From Actinomycetes bacterium (GTDB taxonomy: Bacteria > Actinomycetota > Acidimicrobiia > Acidimicrobiales > Acidimicrobiaceae): a stretch of 47,755 nt of DNA. A program made the position numbers and the translations under genes. The notes under the pieces were generated by a model. It worked only from the letters and a program-made list of their open reading frames with translations, was not told the origin of the DNA and ran no database searches. The first letter of the stretch is position 1. Each line of letters opens with the position of its first letter. The DNA lies in contig JAJYZP010000008.1 of NCBI GenBank assembly GCA_021799875.1, positions 1 to 47,755 of the forward strand. Reading direction: 5' to 3'. This document shows, piece by piece, positions 16,844 to 25,600 of this stretch.

Positions 16844-17515
16844 TCACTGCGTACTGTCCTCTCGCTCCTCCGTTTCCGGTGGAACTCGCCGCGATCCCCT
16901 GACATCAGCTACGAAGATACGAACGTATCGAACGCCAGCCGCATATAGTACAACTGTTCCCGCCGCAGCGAAAACTAAACCCGCATCGTAGAGATCACGG
17001 TCAAAGATACCGTGGCCAAGATGGAAAACTAGAAGAGGAAGGGCAACGAGAACGGAGAATGTTCCAGCTTTGCCGATAAAAACCACATCGACCCTGTGTC
17101 GATATCGCAGTGCCAAGTAGCTCACGAGCGCTGAAATGACCACCTCTCGAATCAAAAGTGGTATCGCGATCACGAGCGGCAGAACGTGATCGAGAGTAAA
17201 AAAGATACCGAGAGCGATCACGATGATTCGATCTGAGACGGGATCGAAGACCTTCCCAAACGTCGTCACGGCTCCGATCCGTCGGGCAACAAAACCATCG
17301 AGAAAATCTGTGACGCTCATAACTGCCAGAATCACCGCAACGGCCCACGGTGAACGGCCCCGGTGCGCGAACTCGACAACAACGGGAAGAAGCAGCAGAC
17401 GCAAGAGCGTGATCAACGAAGGAACGAGGCGCACGAGAGGTTCGGCAAAAGAACGGGGAGCGTCCTGGGAGCCGATCATGGAAGGTTCTCTATCCGCCAC
17501 TCTCCCCCCCCTCAT
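16844..17515 (-). CDS. pgsA: CDP-alcohol phosphatidyltransferase (PgsA-like)
   Basis: 223 residues with about five membrane helices. The CDP-alcohol phosphotransferase motif D-G-x2-A-R-x8-G-x3-D-x3-D is perfect from DGFVAR to FDPVSD (about residues 73-95). Likely makes phosphatidylglycerol phosphate from CDP-diacylglycerol and glycerol-3-phosphate; phosphatidylinositol-type synthesis cannot be excluded. The N-terminal 25 residues are polar and variable, so a start at the internal ATG (MIGSQD) is possible; no clear ribosome site supports either. Mycobacterial pgsA2 (Rv1822) holds a matching position near gcvH-garA. Confidence 0.9.
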   Translation of the reverse strand: MRGGRVADREPSMIGSQDAPRSFAEPLVRLVPSLITLLRLLLLPVVVEFAHRGRSPWAVAVILAVMSVTDFLDGFVARRIGAVTTFGKVFDPVSDRIIVIALGIFFTLDHVLPLVIAIPLLIREVVISALVSYLALRYRHRVDVVFIGKAGTFSVLVALPLLVFHLGHGIFDRDLYDAGLVFAAAGTVVLYAAGVRYVRIFVADVRGSRRVPPETEEREDSTQ

Positions 17516-17774
17516 GCGAGACCAAACTGGACACCCAAGGTTACGACGGCACCCCTACGAACATTGAAGAGACCCTGTGCTTCCTCGACCCACAAAACAG
17601 AGAGTCTCAGTGAGCATTCATGGAGTGCCACCTCCACCATAGCGGCGAGATGACCTGGTGCGACGCACCGAGACCAGACCAGACCAGAGCCTCACTTCGC
17701 CCAACACAGCGCAAGAATCTCAGCACTACGGGAGCGTTCGCTACCCTACGGCCGAATCATCTCGATACCTGTCC

Positions 17775-18554
17775 TCATCTCAAAATACCCTTCGGCTCAA
17801 CTCTAGGTCCAACCACGTACACATCCCGATCTGAAGCGCTGTCAATACGGATCATAGGAGCTTCGGCACGTGCTGCTCGAAGCGCTTCAGCCGGTGAGTT
17901 CGGGTACGCCACGTGTGTCAGAACAAGGTGACCGACGCCGCCGAGCCGTGCATATGCCCCAGCGAGATCGGCACTGAGGTGCAGATCTCGGGGATAGTGA
18001 GGATTGTCACTGATCCACGTCGACTCGCAAAGCAGCAGATCGGTACCGCTACTCAAAGCCTCAAGCGCTTCACAGGGCCCAGTATCTGCGGAATAGCTTA
18101 ACTCGGCACCATCGCTCCCTCGAATTCGAAGACCGTAAGTCTCTACCGGATGAGCCATAGACCGAGACCAAAGGTTGAATGGACCGAGCCTCAAAGTCAG
18201 GTCATCTTCCAACAGCACAACCTCAACGAGAGACTCTAATGCGGAGTCCGAGATTAGCTGAGAGAGGTTGCGAACGACGCCAGGGGTGCAACAGAGTACG
18301 AGCTTCCTCTGGGGATGAGAGGCGTAGCGTCGATAGTGAAAGAGGCCTACAAAATCTGCGAGATGATCGGTGTGCTCGTGTGTGATGACGACCGCATCGA
18401 CGAGATCAGGGGTGGTGAAGGCGAAGAGATTGGCCATGGAACCGTTACCGACATCGAGGAGAAGCTGGTAGGTATCCTCACGCACGAGATACGAAGAGCA
18501 CGCACGCCCTGGGGCCGGATATGAACCCGCTGAACCGCAAATCTCGAGTAGCAT
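17775..18554 (-). CDS. MBL-fold metallo-hydrolase, Rv1339-like
   Basis: 259 residues. The metal site THEHTDH (H59, H61, D63, H64) and a later TGPCEALEAL and HLVLTHVAY give a complete metallo-beta-lactamase fold of the RNase Z/phosphodiesterase type. The N-terminus ICGSAGSYPAPGRACSSYLV resembles the mycobacterial Rv1339 group, reported as an atypical cyclic-AMP phosphodiesterase. Here that function is inference; a general phosphodiesterase is the safe reading. GGAG lies 7 nt before the ATG. The 259-bp gap to pgsA holds nothing recognised. Confidence 0.8.
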   Translation of the reverse strand: MLLEICGSAGSYPAPGRACSSYLVREDTYQLLLDVGNGSMANLFAFTTPDLVDAVVITHEHTDHLADFVGLFHYRRYASHPQRKLVLCCTPGVVRNLSQLISDSALESLVEVVLLEDDLTLRLGPFNLWSRSMAHPVETYGLRIRGSDGAELSYSADTGPCEALEALSSGTDLLLCESTWISDNPHYPRDLHLSADLAGAYARLGGVGHLVLTHVAYPNSPAEALRAARAEAPMIRIDSASDRDVYVVGPRVEPKGILR

Positions 18555-18661
18555 CCTGGCGCTCCAATCTCAAATACTTGCTTGCACACTCCTCCACGAG
18601 TGCCTCTGCGGCCGACCATCGCTATCTCGGAGTAAACCCTCACTTACTTCTCTAGCTGGTG

Positions 18662-18667
18662 TACAGT
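18662..18667 (+). promoter_or_regulatory. Putative -10 element for the membrane-anchored unknown
   Basis: TACAGT lies about 30 bp before the ATG. The predicted start leaves a roughly 22-nt leader that contains the AAAGGA ribosome site. No good -35 is seen. Confidence 0.3.
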
Positions 18668-18696
18668 GAGAGTAACGAGAACTAAAGGATACAGTG

Positions 18697-19158
18697 ATGC
18701 GACTGCTCATATTCCCGCTTTTCATGAGTAGTGTTTTTCTCTCTGCGGTAGTGTGGATCCTCTTCCGTCACGGCGCCTTTATGGAGGGTGTTCGAAATCA
18801 ACGTGCACGTCGACGGGTCGTCGAGGTCGCTCGCAACGCAGAGAAGAGCTTTGGCGGCTATGCCCGAATTCGGCTCATCGCCGTGGTTTGCCACGATGAG
18901 TCCGTCCTACTTGGCTACAAAGCTTCCGATCCGTCGCTCGCTGCAGACCAAAAGCCAAAGCTAGAGCGCCCGGGCAACGGTGAGACGATGGTCGCTTGGC
19001 TCCCACCAAGTATGAGAGATCGGACCTCGGTCCTGGAGCAATGGTGCCACGACAAGGTCGAGCTCTACATGAAGATCGACACCGAGGCGCGAACCGTCCG
19101 CATCTCCTCACTCGAGCTCGATAACGTGGTGGAACTCGCGCTCTCTCCTGCGAGTTGA
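18697..19158 (+). CDS. Hypothetical membrane-anchored protein
   Basis: 153 residues. One N-terminal hydrophobic helix (about residues 3-25, LLIFPLFMSSVFLSAVVWIL) is followed by a basic segment (NQRARRRVVEVAR) and a soluble domain of about 100 residues. I do not recognise it. The orientation suggests an N-out or anchored topology with a cytoplasmic domain. ATG at 18697 is preferred over GTG at 18694 because AAAGGA is better spaced. It lies on the same strand as ccdA, 224 bp upstream. Confidence 0.7.
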   Translation: MRLLIFPLFMSSVFLSAVVWILFRHGAFMEGVRNQRARRRVVEVARNAEKSFGGYARIRLIAVVCHDESVLLGYKASDPSLAADQKPKLERPGNGETMVAWLPPSMRDRTSVLEQWCHDKVELYMKIDTEARTVRISSLELDNVVELALSPAS

Positions 19159-19370
19159 CCAGACAACATCAGTCGTTGCACTTGTGGTCTAGGACCCGAC
19201 TTACCAGCTTCGCGGAGTGACCACATTCAACAACAAGAAGCAAGGAGAGTGCGAGCTAACCTATCTACAGGTCTTCGACAGCGGGCCATTCTCGACCTTG
19301 ACAGGGTCTAGAAATCTCCGAGCAGCGGATCTGCTGAGAGATCTCAATCACGAAACTACTTCTCCATTAC

Positions 19371-19376
19371 TACAGT
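19371..19376 (+). promoter_or_regulatory. Putative -10 element, leaderless ccdA promoter
   Basis: TACAGT is followed by exactly 6 nt (AGAGAT) and the GTG start. No Shine-Dalgarno sequence is present, so the transcript probably begins at the start codon. Confidence 0.4.
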
Positions 19377-19382
19377 AGAGAT

Positions 19383-20135
19383 GTGGCGATCGGTGTGGGA
19401 TATGTAGCTGCCTTCGGTGGAGGAATTGTTTCATTTCTCTCCCCTTGTGTGCTCCCGCTCGTACCCGCGTACCTCTCGGTTGTCAGCGGCCTCGACACGA
19501 AGGAGATCACCTCTGGAGAGCCGAAAGACCTAAGAAGGATCGCCCTCTCGACGGTTCTGTTCATCGCTGGTTTCAGCGCGGTTTTCGTAGCTCTCGGGCT
19601 CTCGGCTAGTGCCCTGGGAAGGGCCATCTTCTCCCAGCACACGTTGATCACGCGTATCAGCGGAGTCTTCCTGATCGCCATGGCAGTTTTTCTCGTGTCT
19701 TCAGTTTTTCTGAAACTTCCCTGGCTCTACCAAGAGAAGCGATTCCATCCGAGACTGGCGAATCTCGGTCACTTTGCCGCTCCGGTTGCGGGTATGGCTT
19801 TTGGCTTTGGGTGGACTCCGTGCATCGGCCCGATCCTCGGATCAGTGCTAACGCTCGCTTCGATACAAGGTCAAGCTGCGCAAGGTGCACTGCTCCTTGC
19901 TACGTACTCTCTAGGACTCGGAGTTCCCTTTCTCATAACCGGTCTGGCTTTCGCAAAGGTCGCGGGAGCACTCGCCTGGATCAAGCAACATTTCACCGTT
20001 ATCACGACAGCTTCGGCCGCAATTCTTGGGGTCTTCGGTATTCTCCTCACGCTGAATGACTTCACCTGGGTCACCGCCCACCTACAAAGCTATGCCACAG
20101 CAGTCGGGCTAGGAAGCCTCAATAACGTGGGATAG
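19383..20135 (+). CDS. ccdA: Cytochrome c biogenesis protein CcdA
   Basis: 250 residues, six membrane helices. Moves reducing equivalents from cytoplasmic thioredoxin across the membrane to extracytoplasmic thiol proteins. Two redox Cys are in place: C22 in SFLSPCVLPLVPAYL and C147 in GFGWTPCIGP, the expected positions in helices 1 and 4. Neither ResA nor CcsA/Ccs1 partners are in this window, so the electron acceptor is unknown; the DCC protein 1.7 kb downstream is only a neighbour. Starts at GTG 19383; the overlapping ATG at 19381 is out of frame. Confidence 0.93.
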   Translation: MAIGVGYVAAFGGGIVSFLSPCVLPLVPAYLSVVSGLDTKEITSGEPKDLRRIALSTVLFIAGFSAVFVALGLSASALGRAIFSQHTLITRISGVFLIAMAVFLVSSVFLKLPWLYQEKRFHPRLANLGHFAAPVAGMAFGFGWTPCIGPILGSVLTLASIQGQAAQGALLLATYSLGLGVPFLITGLAFAKVAGALAWIKQHFTVITTASAAILGVFGILLTLNDFTWVTAHLQSYATAVGLGSLNNVG

Positions 20136-20439
20136 CGCCGACAGTTTGGCTGCGACATAACACCTAGAAGTCTGTCGATTGCGATGGAGAGCTACGGAAG
20201 GAAAGCTCCGTCCGTACCAAAACTGCACGGCGGCCGGTGGTGCTCCCCTTACCTCCAAAAGCTCAACAGACCATCGCTTCAAAGTGCAACCGTGTCGCTT
20301 TGAGCCGCAAAAGCTTGCACATCAAGATAGCTCAAACCTGATAATGCACGTCTTTCATCTCAGAGTTTGGCACAAGAAACTCGCACTCTCGAGTTCAAGC
20401 CCTAGCTCGAGCGCCTCACCGCTACCAGTTGTCAACTGC
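20136..20439. other. Convergent intergenic region ccdA to coiled-coil gene
   Basis: About 300 bases without a gene. AACTCG/CGAGTT forms a small 6-bp hairpin at 20378-20395, a weak terminator candidate. I see no T-tract and nothing else. Confidence 0.5.
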
Positions 20440-21480
20440 TTAAGACGTTGCCACCCGGCGCTCGACCGTCGCTGCAGCACCCGCCCCGAATGTGTTCGCG
20501 GAACGACGCCGACGATCAACGATGAATACCATCGTGAACTCGTAACCATGCAGATCATCATCGAGCCCGCTATCTCGTCGCCGAAGTGGCACCACCAACT
20601 CCTGCAGCGGAACCCAAGAATCTTCCAAGATCGCCGGGCGACGACGGCGCAGCTCATAGCTACGCCCATTCGAGCTTCGTTGACGACTCACACCGTCACC
20701 GAACTGAGCAGGTCGCCCAACCTCAAAGAGGGTAGCAATTCCCTGTGCGGTCTTGTCGTGCACGCGCCGAGACTGAATCACCCGACCATCTCGATCCACA
20801 AGAGCACAACCCAAGACCATCGTCAAGTTCTCCTCGAGGGTCGCAGCAAGTCGATCCATCACCGCACTGAGCGAGTTCGTAGCTGTCGAGTGTTCCGGGC
20901 CACCATGCTCTCCTTCGAGACGAGCGAGATCAGCAACGCCCTCTTCAGACCGGCTCAGATGATCTTCTAAGATAGCTCCACATTCGAGTGCTTCAGCGAT
21001 GTACGGCGTGTCAGGAGTTACCACCCCAAGTTCACCACCCAAACGCCCAAGTTCATCGCTCTCCAAAGCAACGCGCTGGACCTGGACAGTGACCTCTTTC
21101 ATACGTACCATGATCTTGTTCCACACAGCATGCAAACGGTCAGTATCTGCTCCTTGGAGAAGACTTCCGCTAGAAGCCGGATCATCGAGCTCACCCATCA
21201 TGGCACGCGAGAGCTCGCTAGCGCTCGCGAGCTCGCTCGCCAACGCCTCTACGACGCTCATCGCAAGAGAGACCTCGTACTCCAGTGTCCCAGTACTCTG
21301 AGCGAGAGAGCTCATCAGTGCACGCAGCGACTCCGGCGGCGCGATCGAACTCTTAACCTCGGAACCGAAGAGCGATCCATCCCATGAGGTAGAGCTACCA
21401 CGATCCCGAAGGCTACGAGTTGGTGGTGACGGTGTAGTCCTCGACGAACCCTCCTTGGCGCGTACGTTCATCCAGCTCAC
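20440..21480 (-). CDS. Hypothetical protein: helical region plus PAS-like C-terminus
   Basis: 346 residues, not recognised. Residues 1-45 are polar and Ser/Pro/Arg-rich. Residues about 50-215 are predominantly helical, with runs such as MSVVEALASELASASELSRAM. Residues about 220-330 resemble a PAS or similar sensory fold (LGCALVDRDGRVIQSRRV, then LQELVVPLRRRD and YEFTMVFIVDRR). No kinase, cyclase, HTH or methyl-accepting signature is seen, so it may be a stand-alone sensor or adaptor. GTG start with AAGGA 8 nt upstream. It is divergent from the DCC gene and convergent with ccdA. Confidence 0.75.
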   Translation of the reverse strand: MSWMNVRAKEGSSRTTPSPPTRSLRDRGSSTSWDGSLFGSEVKSSIAPPESLRALMSSLAQSTGTLEYEVSLAMSVVEALASELASASELSRAMMGELDDPASSGSLLQGADTDRLHAVWNKIMVRMKEVTVQVQRVALESDELGRLGGELGVVTPDTPYIAEALECGAILEDHLSRSEEGVADLARLEGEHGGPEHSTATNSLSAVMDRLAATLEENLTMVLGCALVDRDGRVIQSRRVHDKTAQGIATLFEVGRPAQFGDGVSRQRSSNGRSYELRRRRPAILEDSWVPLQELVVPLRRRDSGLDDDLHGYEFTMVFIVDRRRRSANTFGAGAAATVERRVATS

Positions 21481-21796
21481 ACTCGTAATCCTTTCAGGGT
21501 AAGACGACTTTTCTCACTCATAGAATTCAGTCTCTCACACTTTGTGTTCGCAAGTGCGACATTTCGACGAATCCATTCGTAGGGAAGTGAATTGAATACC
21601 TTCGGAACTCTTGGGCCCCACAGACCAAAAGTAGGCCTAGGGTAAGCGAGAAAGCGCCGACCCTTCACTTGGGGTCGCTCCGGTAGCTCCCCTACCTCTG
21701 CTACGGTAGTACAGCGCTACGCTAGAGACCACCTACACGCAGCGCTAGCACGCTGTTCGCAGTGCAGAGCTCGTATACACACCTAGGTAGGTCACC
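21481..21796. other. Divergent intergenic region, coiled-coil gene to DCC gene
   Basis: 316 bases that must contain the promoters of two divergent genes. I see no well-formed promoter pair or repeat. Confidence 0.5.
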
Positions 21797-22282
21797 GTGC
21801 AAACAGAGGACTACAACAGGAGAGTGAGTGGATTGGAGACGGACTTACACCCCAAGAGTATGGTCGTCATCGATGGTTCCTGCGCTCTGTGCTCACTCAG
21901 CTCCGTCGTACTACAGCGGTGGTCAAAGGAATCTCTTTCGGTCATCGGGCGAGCCGATCTCGACAAAGTTGCGCTGCGCAGCATCCCTCCCGAGGTTTAC
22001 AACGACTCCTCCGCTCTCTGGTGGATCGACCGGCGAGGCGGTGTTTTCCGGGGGCATCGAGCAGTCCTGCGCGCCCTATCGACGTGTGGTGTGCTCGGTT
22101 GTTTCGCCTGCTACCTAGCGATGCTGAGGCCTTTTGAACCTGTAGTAGCGACGCTCTACCTCTGGTTATCAAGCCATCGTGCAGCACTTTCAAAGATTTT
22201 CAATCTACTATGGCCACGGACGTGCCAGCGAAGCGAGGTAGCGATGCCAACTAGCTCGCTCTCGAGAGAGAACCTTCAGTAG
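21797..22282 (+). CDS. DCC-family thiol protein (DUF393)
   Basis: 161 residues. The DxxCxxC motif reads DGSCALC (C29, C32), preceded by a beta strand (MVVIDG), and the body (ALWWIDRRGGVFRGHRAVLRALS) matches the DCC/YuxK family. These are proposed thiol-disulfide oxidoreductases; most have no known substrate. A hydrophobic segment at about 100-125 may bind membrane. The start is uncertain: GTG 21797 is listed, while an internal ATG at 21860 would begin right at the domain. It lies in a redox-rich stretch with ccdA. Confidence 0.8.
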   Translation: MQTEDYNRRVSGLETDLHPKSMVVIDGSCALCSLSSVVLQRWSKESLSVIGRADLDKVALRSIPPEVYNDSSALWWIDRRGGVFRGHRAVLRALSTCGVLGCFACYLAMLRPFEPVVATLYLWLSSHRAALSKIFNLLWPRTCQRSEVAMPTSSLSRENLQ

Positions 22283-22627
22283 ATTTGCGCAACCTCTACA
22301 CTGCGGCTCAACTCAGTGCGGAAAAGAGTCTTCCGGTGAAGAGATTCCTCAGGATAGGGCTGTCAAGCCTTTCACCTCTGCATCCGACCACCAAGGAACG
22401 GCTCGCAATCTCTCCTGCACAGCTAGGTAGAGCGATCGTGCTCCAGAGAGACAATCTCCTGTAGCGGTCATCACTCGTACTGTGTTACCACTGCCCATAA
22501 TAGTCGCGCCTCGGCAGATCAACGAGGATCCTCTCAAACAGCAGTCTTCGTCCCATATCACCGAAGCGCAAGCGCTCTCAAGGTCATCTGAGCAAATCGA
22601 GACTACTGCGTTCAACGAGTACTACGA
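22283..22627. other. Intergenic region DCC gene to addA
   Basis: 345 bases between convergent genes. The minus strand carries an 88-codon open frame (22349-22615, TTG start, no ribosome site) directly downstream of addA. Its product resembles nothing I know and I do not call it a gene. Confidence 0.4.
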
Positions 22628-25600
22628 TCACCGTGGCGAGGCCGCGTGACTAGGGTCATACCTACCGTCCTCCATTCGATCGTTTATCTCTGCCACACGC
22701 TCAGAAAATCGATCCACTCGATCCAACAGACTTTGTACGGGTGACACATAGAGAACGACCGCATCATCGACCGCCACACCTCCTCCGGTCTTGAGCGCCC
22801 AGCCGTAGAGCGCACACTGTTCTCGTGCAAGGTCTCGTCGGTCGACCATTCGATCGAGATCGAACGGTGCAGTACTCGCTCTTGTCTTAAACTCCACGAT
22901 CGTGACTCGGCGCTCACCGATGCTGAGCAGATCAATGACTCCCTCGAGAATGCTTCCACCTCGATTACTGACGCTACTAGAGAGGTCAGGTATTGCGGCC
23001 TCATTCGGTAGCTTGGGCTCATTCGGCCCAGCTCGTCCACCTGATTCACGAGCCGATGTGAGACACGCAAAGATTGGCACTTCGTTAAGGCACCGGGTGC
23101 CGCTGACCAGGGGAATCAGATCAGAGGAGATCACCTGCTCTACAATGGCTGCCACAAGCTCTCGAGTCGACATCGGGAAGGGGCCGTACTCGAGGAGATC
23201 TCGAGCCTGTCTCTGCAACGCGCCAAGCGGTTGACCGAAGTCCAGACGCCCAAGTAGAAGATGAACCAGAGTTCCCAGCTCATCTCTACGTACTTCAGAA
23301 GCAACGGTCTGGCCCTCAACGCTCGTCCAAGTTGTGCGACTTGAGAGGATATTCCTTCCATCGCCACCGACCCAAAGATCCGACTGAGTGAACGGAGTCG
23401 CAATCAATGGAGTGTGACTCCGTTCTGTCGTCGACATCGAAGATGCTCGCTTGCCTGCCTCGAGAAGATAGGACACCGAGAGTCGCTGCTGTGAGTCAAA
23501 GAGTGAGACCAGTCTTGCGTGGTTCGCATTCCACTGCACAAAAGACGGCATCCGCTGCAGTACTGGGCCAACGTTTTGCGTGCGGTGGATCGTTGGTGCC
23601 CCCTGAAGTCGTAGCTCCCGAAAGCCTCCTGCCTGCCGAACGCTCGGCGCCATCAACCGGGCCAAAGACCGAGCTTCCTTCGGCTCAGCTTGATCGGGCT
23701 CCGGTTCTTCACCATCTCGTACAAGAGAGACCACCAAGTGGTCCTGAGCTCTCGTATAGGCAACATAGAGAAGGCGGGCCGTCTCGGCCTCTCCTTCGGC
23801 GACCTCGCGTAGGTTACACGCATCGAACCCATCGGACTGATAGATGCCAACACGACACTCCAAACTCTCTCCGTTGACAAAATGTCGATACTTTGGCTTT
23901 TGTGGACGCGAGTTTTTAGACTGTCCCGCAACCACTACGATGGGGAACTCGAGACCTTTCGCTGCATGGATTGTCATAATGTTGACCGCGTCGTCATCGA
24001 GATCAGAGAGGGTCGCCTCAGACGTTCGCACCTCCCCTTGTATCCTTCGAGTGAGATAGTCAACGTACTCACGAAAGGTCCCTCCGGTGCTCTCGAACCA
24101 GACCCGCGCCTCTTCCACCAGGTAACGAAAAGCGATCAGTACATCTCGAAAACGAAGCTCGCTCGAGGCGACTTCAAGCACTCGCCGTTCCTCGAGTACA
24201 AGACTCAACACGCTAGAGGGTGGCAACTTCTGTGTTGCTCGCCGAAGTAGGAGTAGGTCTCTCAGTGCCTCCACCACCGATGCGGGTGCTTCACTTGGTA
24301 ACCGAGCAGGTTCGTCGACACTCCACGAACCCTCGGCACGAGCGTAGCGGAGAAGATCTGTATCTGAGCAGCCAAAGAGAGAACTGCGCAGAGCAGAGAC
24401 GATCGAGAGCGAGTCGGTAGGGTCTGCAAGAGCTCGCAAGGTCATCACAACCTCTTGAACCTCCACAAGCTCGTAGACCGATGAGCTCCGATCTGATCGC
24501 ACCGCTACTCCCCGCTTGATCAACTCCTCCTCAAGAGGCAGCGCCGATGCATGCCGTTGAACGAGGATCGCAACGTCGCCCAAGCGTGCGGGACGCACCT
24601 CGTTCTCACCAGAGCGGACATACCAAGGCTGGTCCGAGAGGACCGCGCTCTCAATGGTATCTGCGATCACCATTGCCTCATAGAGCGCCAAGGAAGACGC
24701 AGAGACCTTGTGCTCTGTCGTAAGTTCGTCGCCTGCTTCACTGGCGACGACACCTCGTCGATTCTTAAGCGTCTGGAGGTCCTCGAGTGTGAGTACGTCT
24801 GGTCCAATAACAGAGACAGCGGGTCCCGGTGGCTCCAATTCCGCAAACGCGTGCAGCGTCAGAATACGAGGGGGATCGAGCGTCTCCCACTTCGAAGCAA
24901 CACGCTCGAAGAGGTGAGCAAAGCATCGATTGTTGAAATCGACGATACTGCTCGTACTACGAAAATTCGTTGTTAGCGCCTTGATCCGACCAAGCCCGCT
25001 GCCGAGAATCTCTCGCACCGAAGAGTAGAGGTGGAGATCAGCGTGACGGAACCGATAGATCGACTGTTGAGGGTCTCCAACAAGAAAGAGTGAACCAGGC
25101 TTAGGTGAGAGTCCAAACCAAGACGGCTGATCAACCGTAGCGCTCTCAGAAGAATCACGAGTACTGCCGCTGTGCTCAGAGGTTATCAACCAGAGAAGCT
25201 CAACCTGGACTGGATCGGTATCTTGAAACTCGTCGACCATGATCACTGGATACCGCTCGCGCAACTGTTCCCGACACCGAGGACCAGACTCAGGGTCCCG
25301 CAAAAGCTCCAGCGCGATGGTGAGAAGGTCGTCGAAGCTCACAACTCCACGGCGTTTTCGCTCATCTCTACGCTCCATCGCCAAGAGAATCATACGATCT
25401 CGGAGCGCTGCAAGATCGAGAGCGACCACCGTTCGAGCAAGCTCCTTGAGGTTCGTCCACTTCTCGGTGATAGCCGAGATGACCACCGGCTTCAGGTCTC
25501 CCCAGTTCTGCTTGCGCCCCTTATTCTTGGCGACAAAGACGGTTTGTCGTACAAGGACGGATGCCAAGTAATCAACGACATCTACCTCGTTGCCGTTCTC

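Noticed and set aside
20179-20970. 263-codon + strand frame
   Set aside because: Mostly antisense to the 346-residue gene, which has a good ribosome site; low-complexity product with no recognised motif.
22349-22615. 88-codon minus-strand frame after addA
   Set aside because: TTG start without ribosome site and an unrecognised Cys-rich product; insufficient support.
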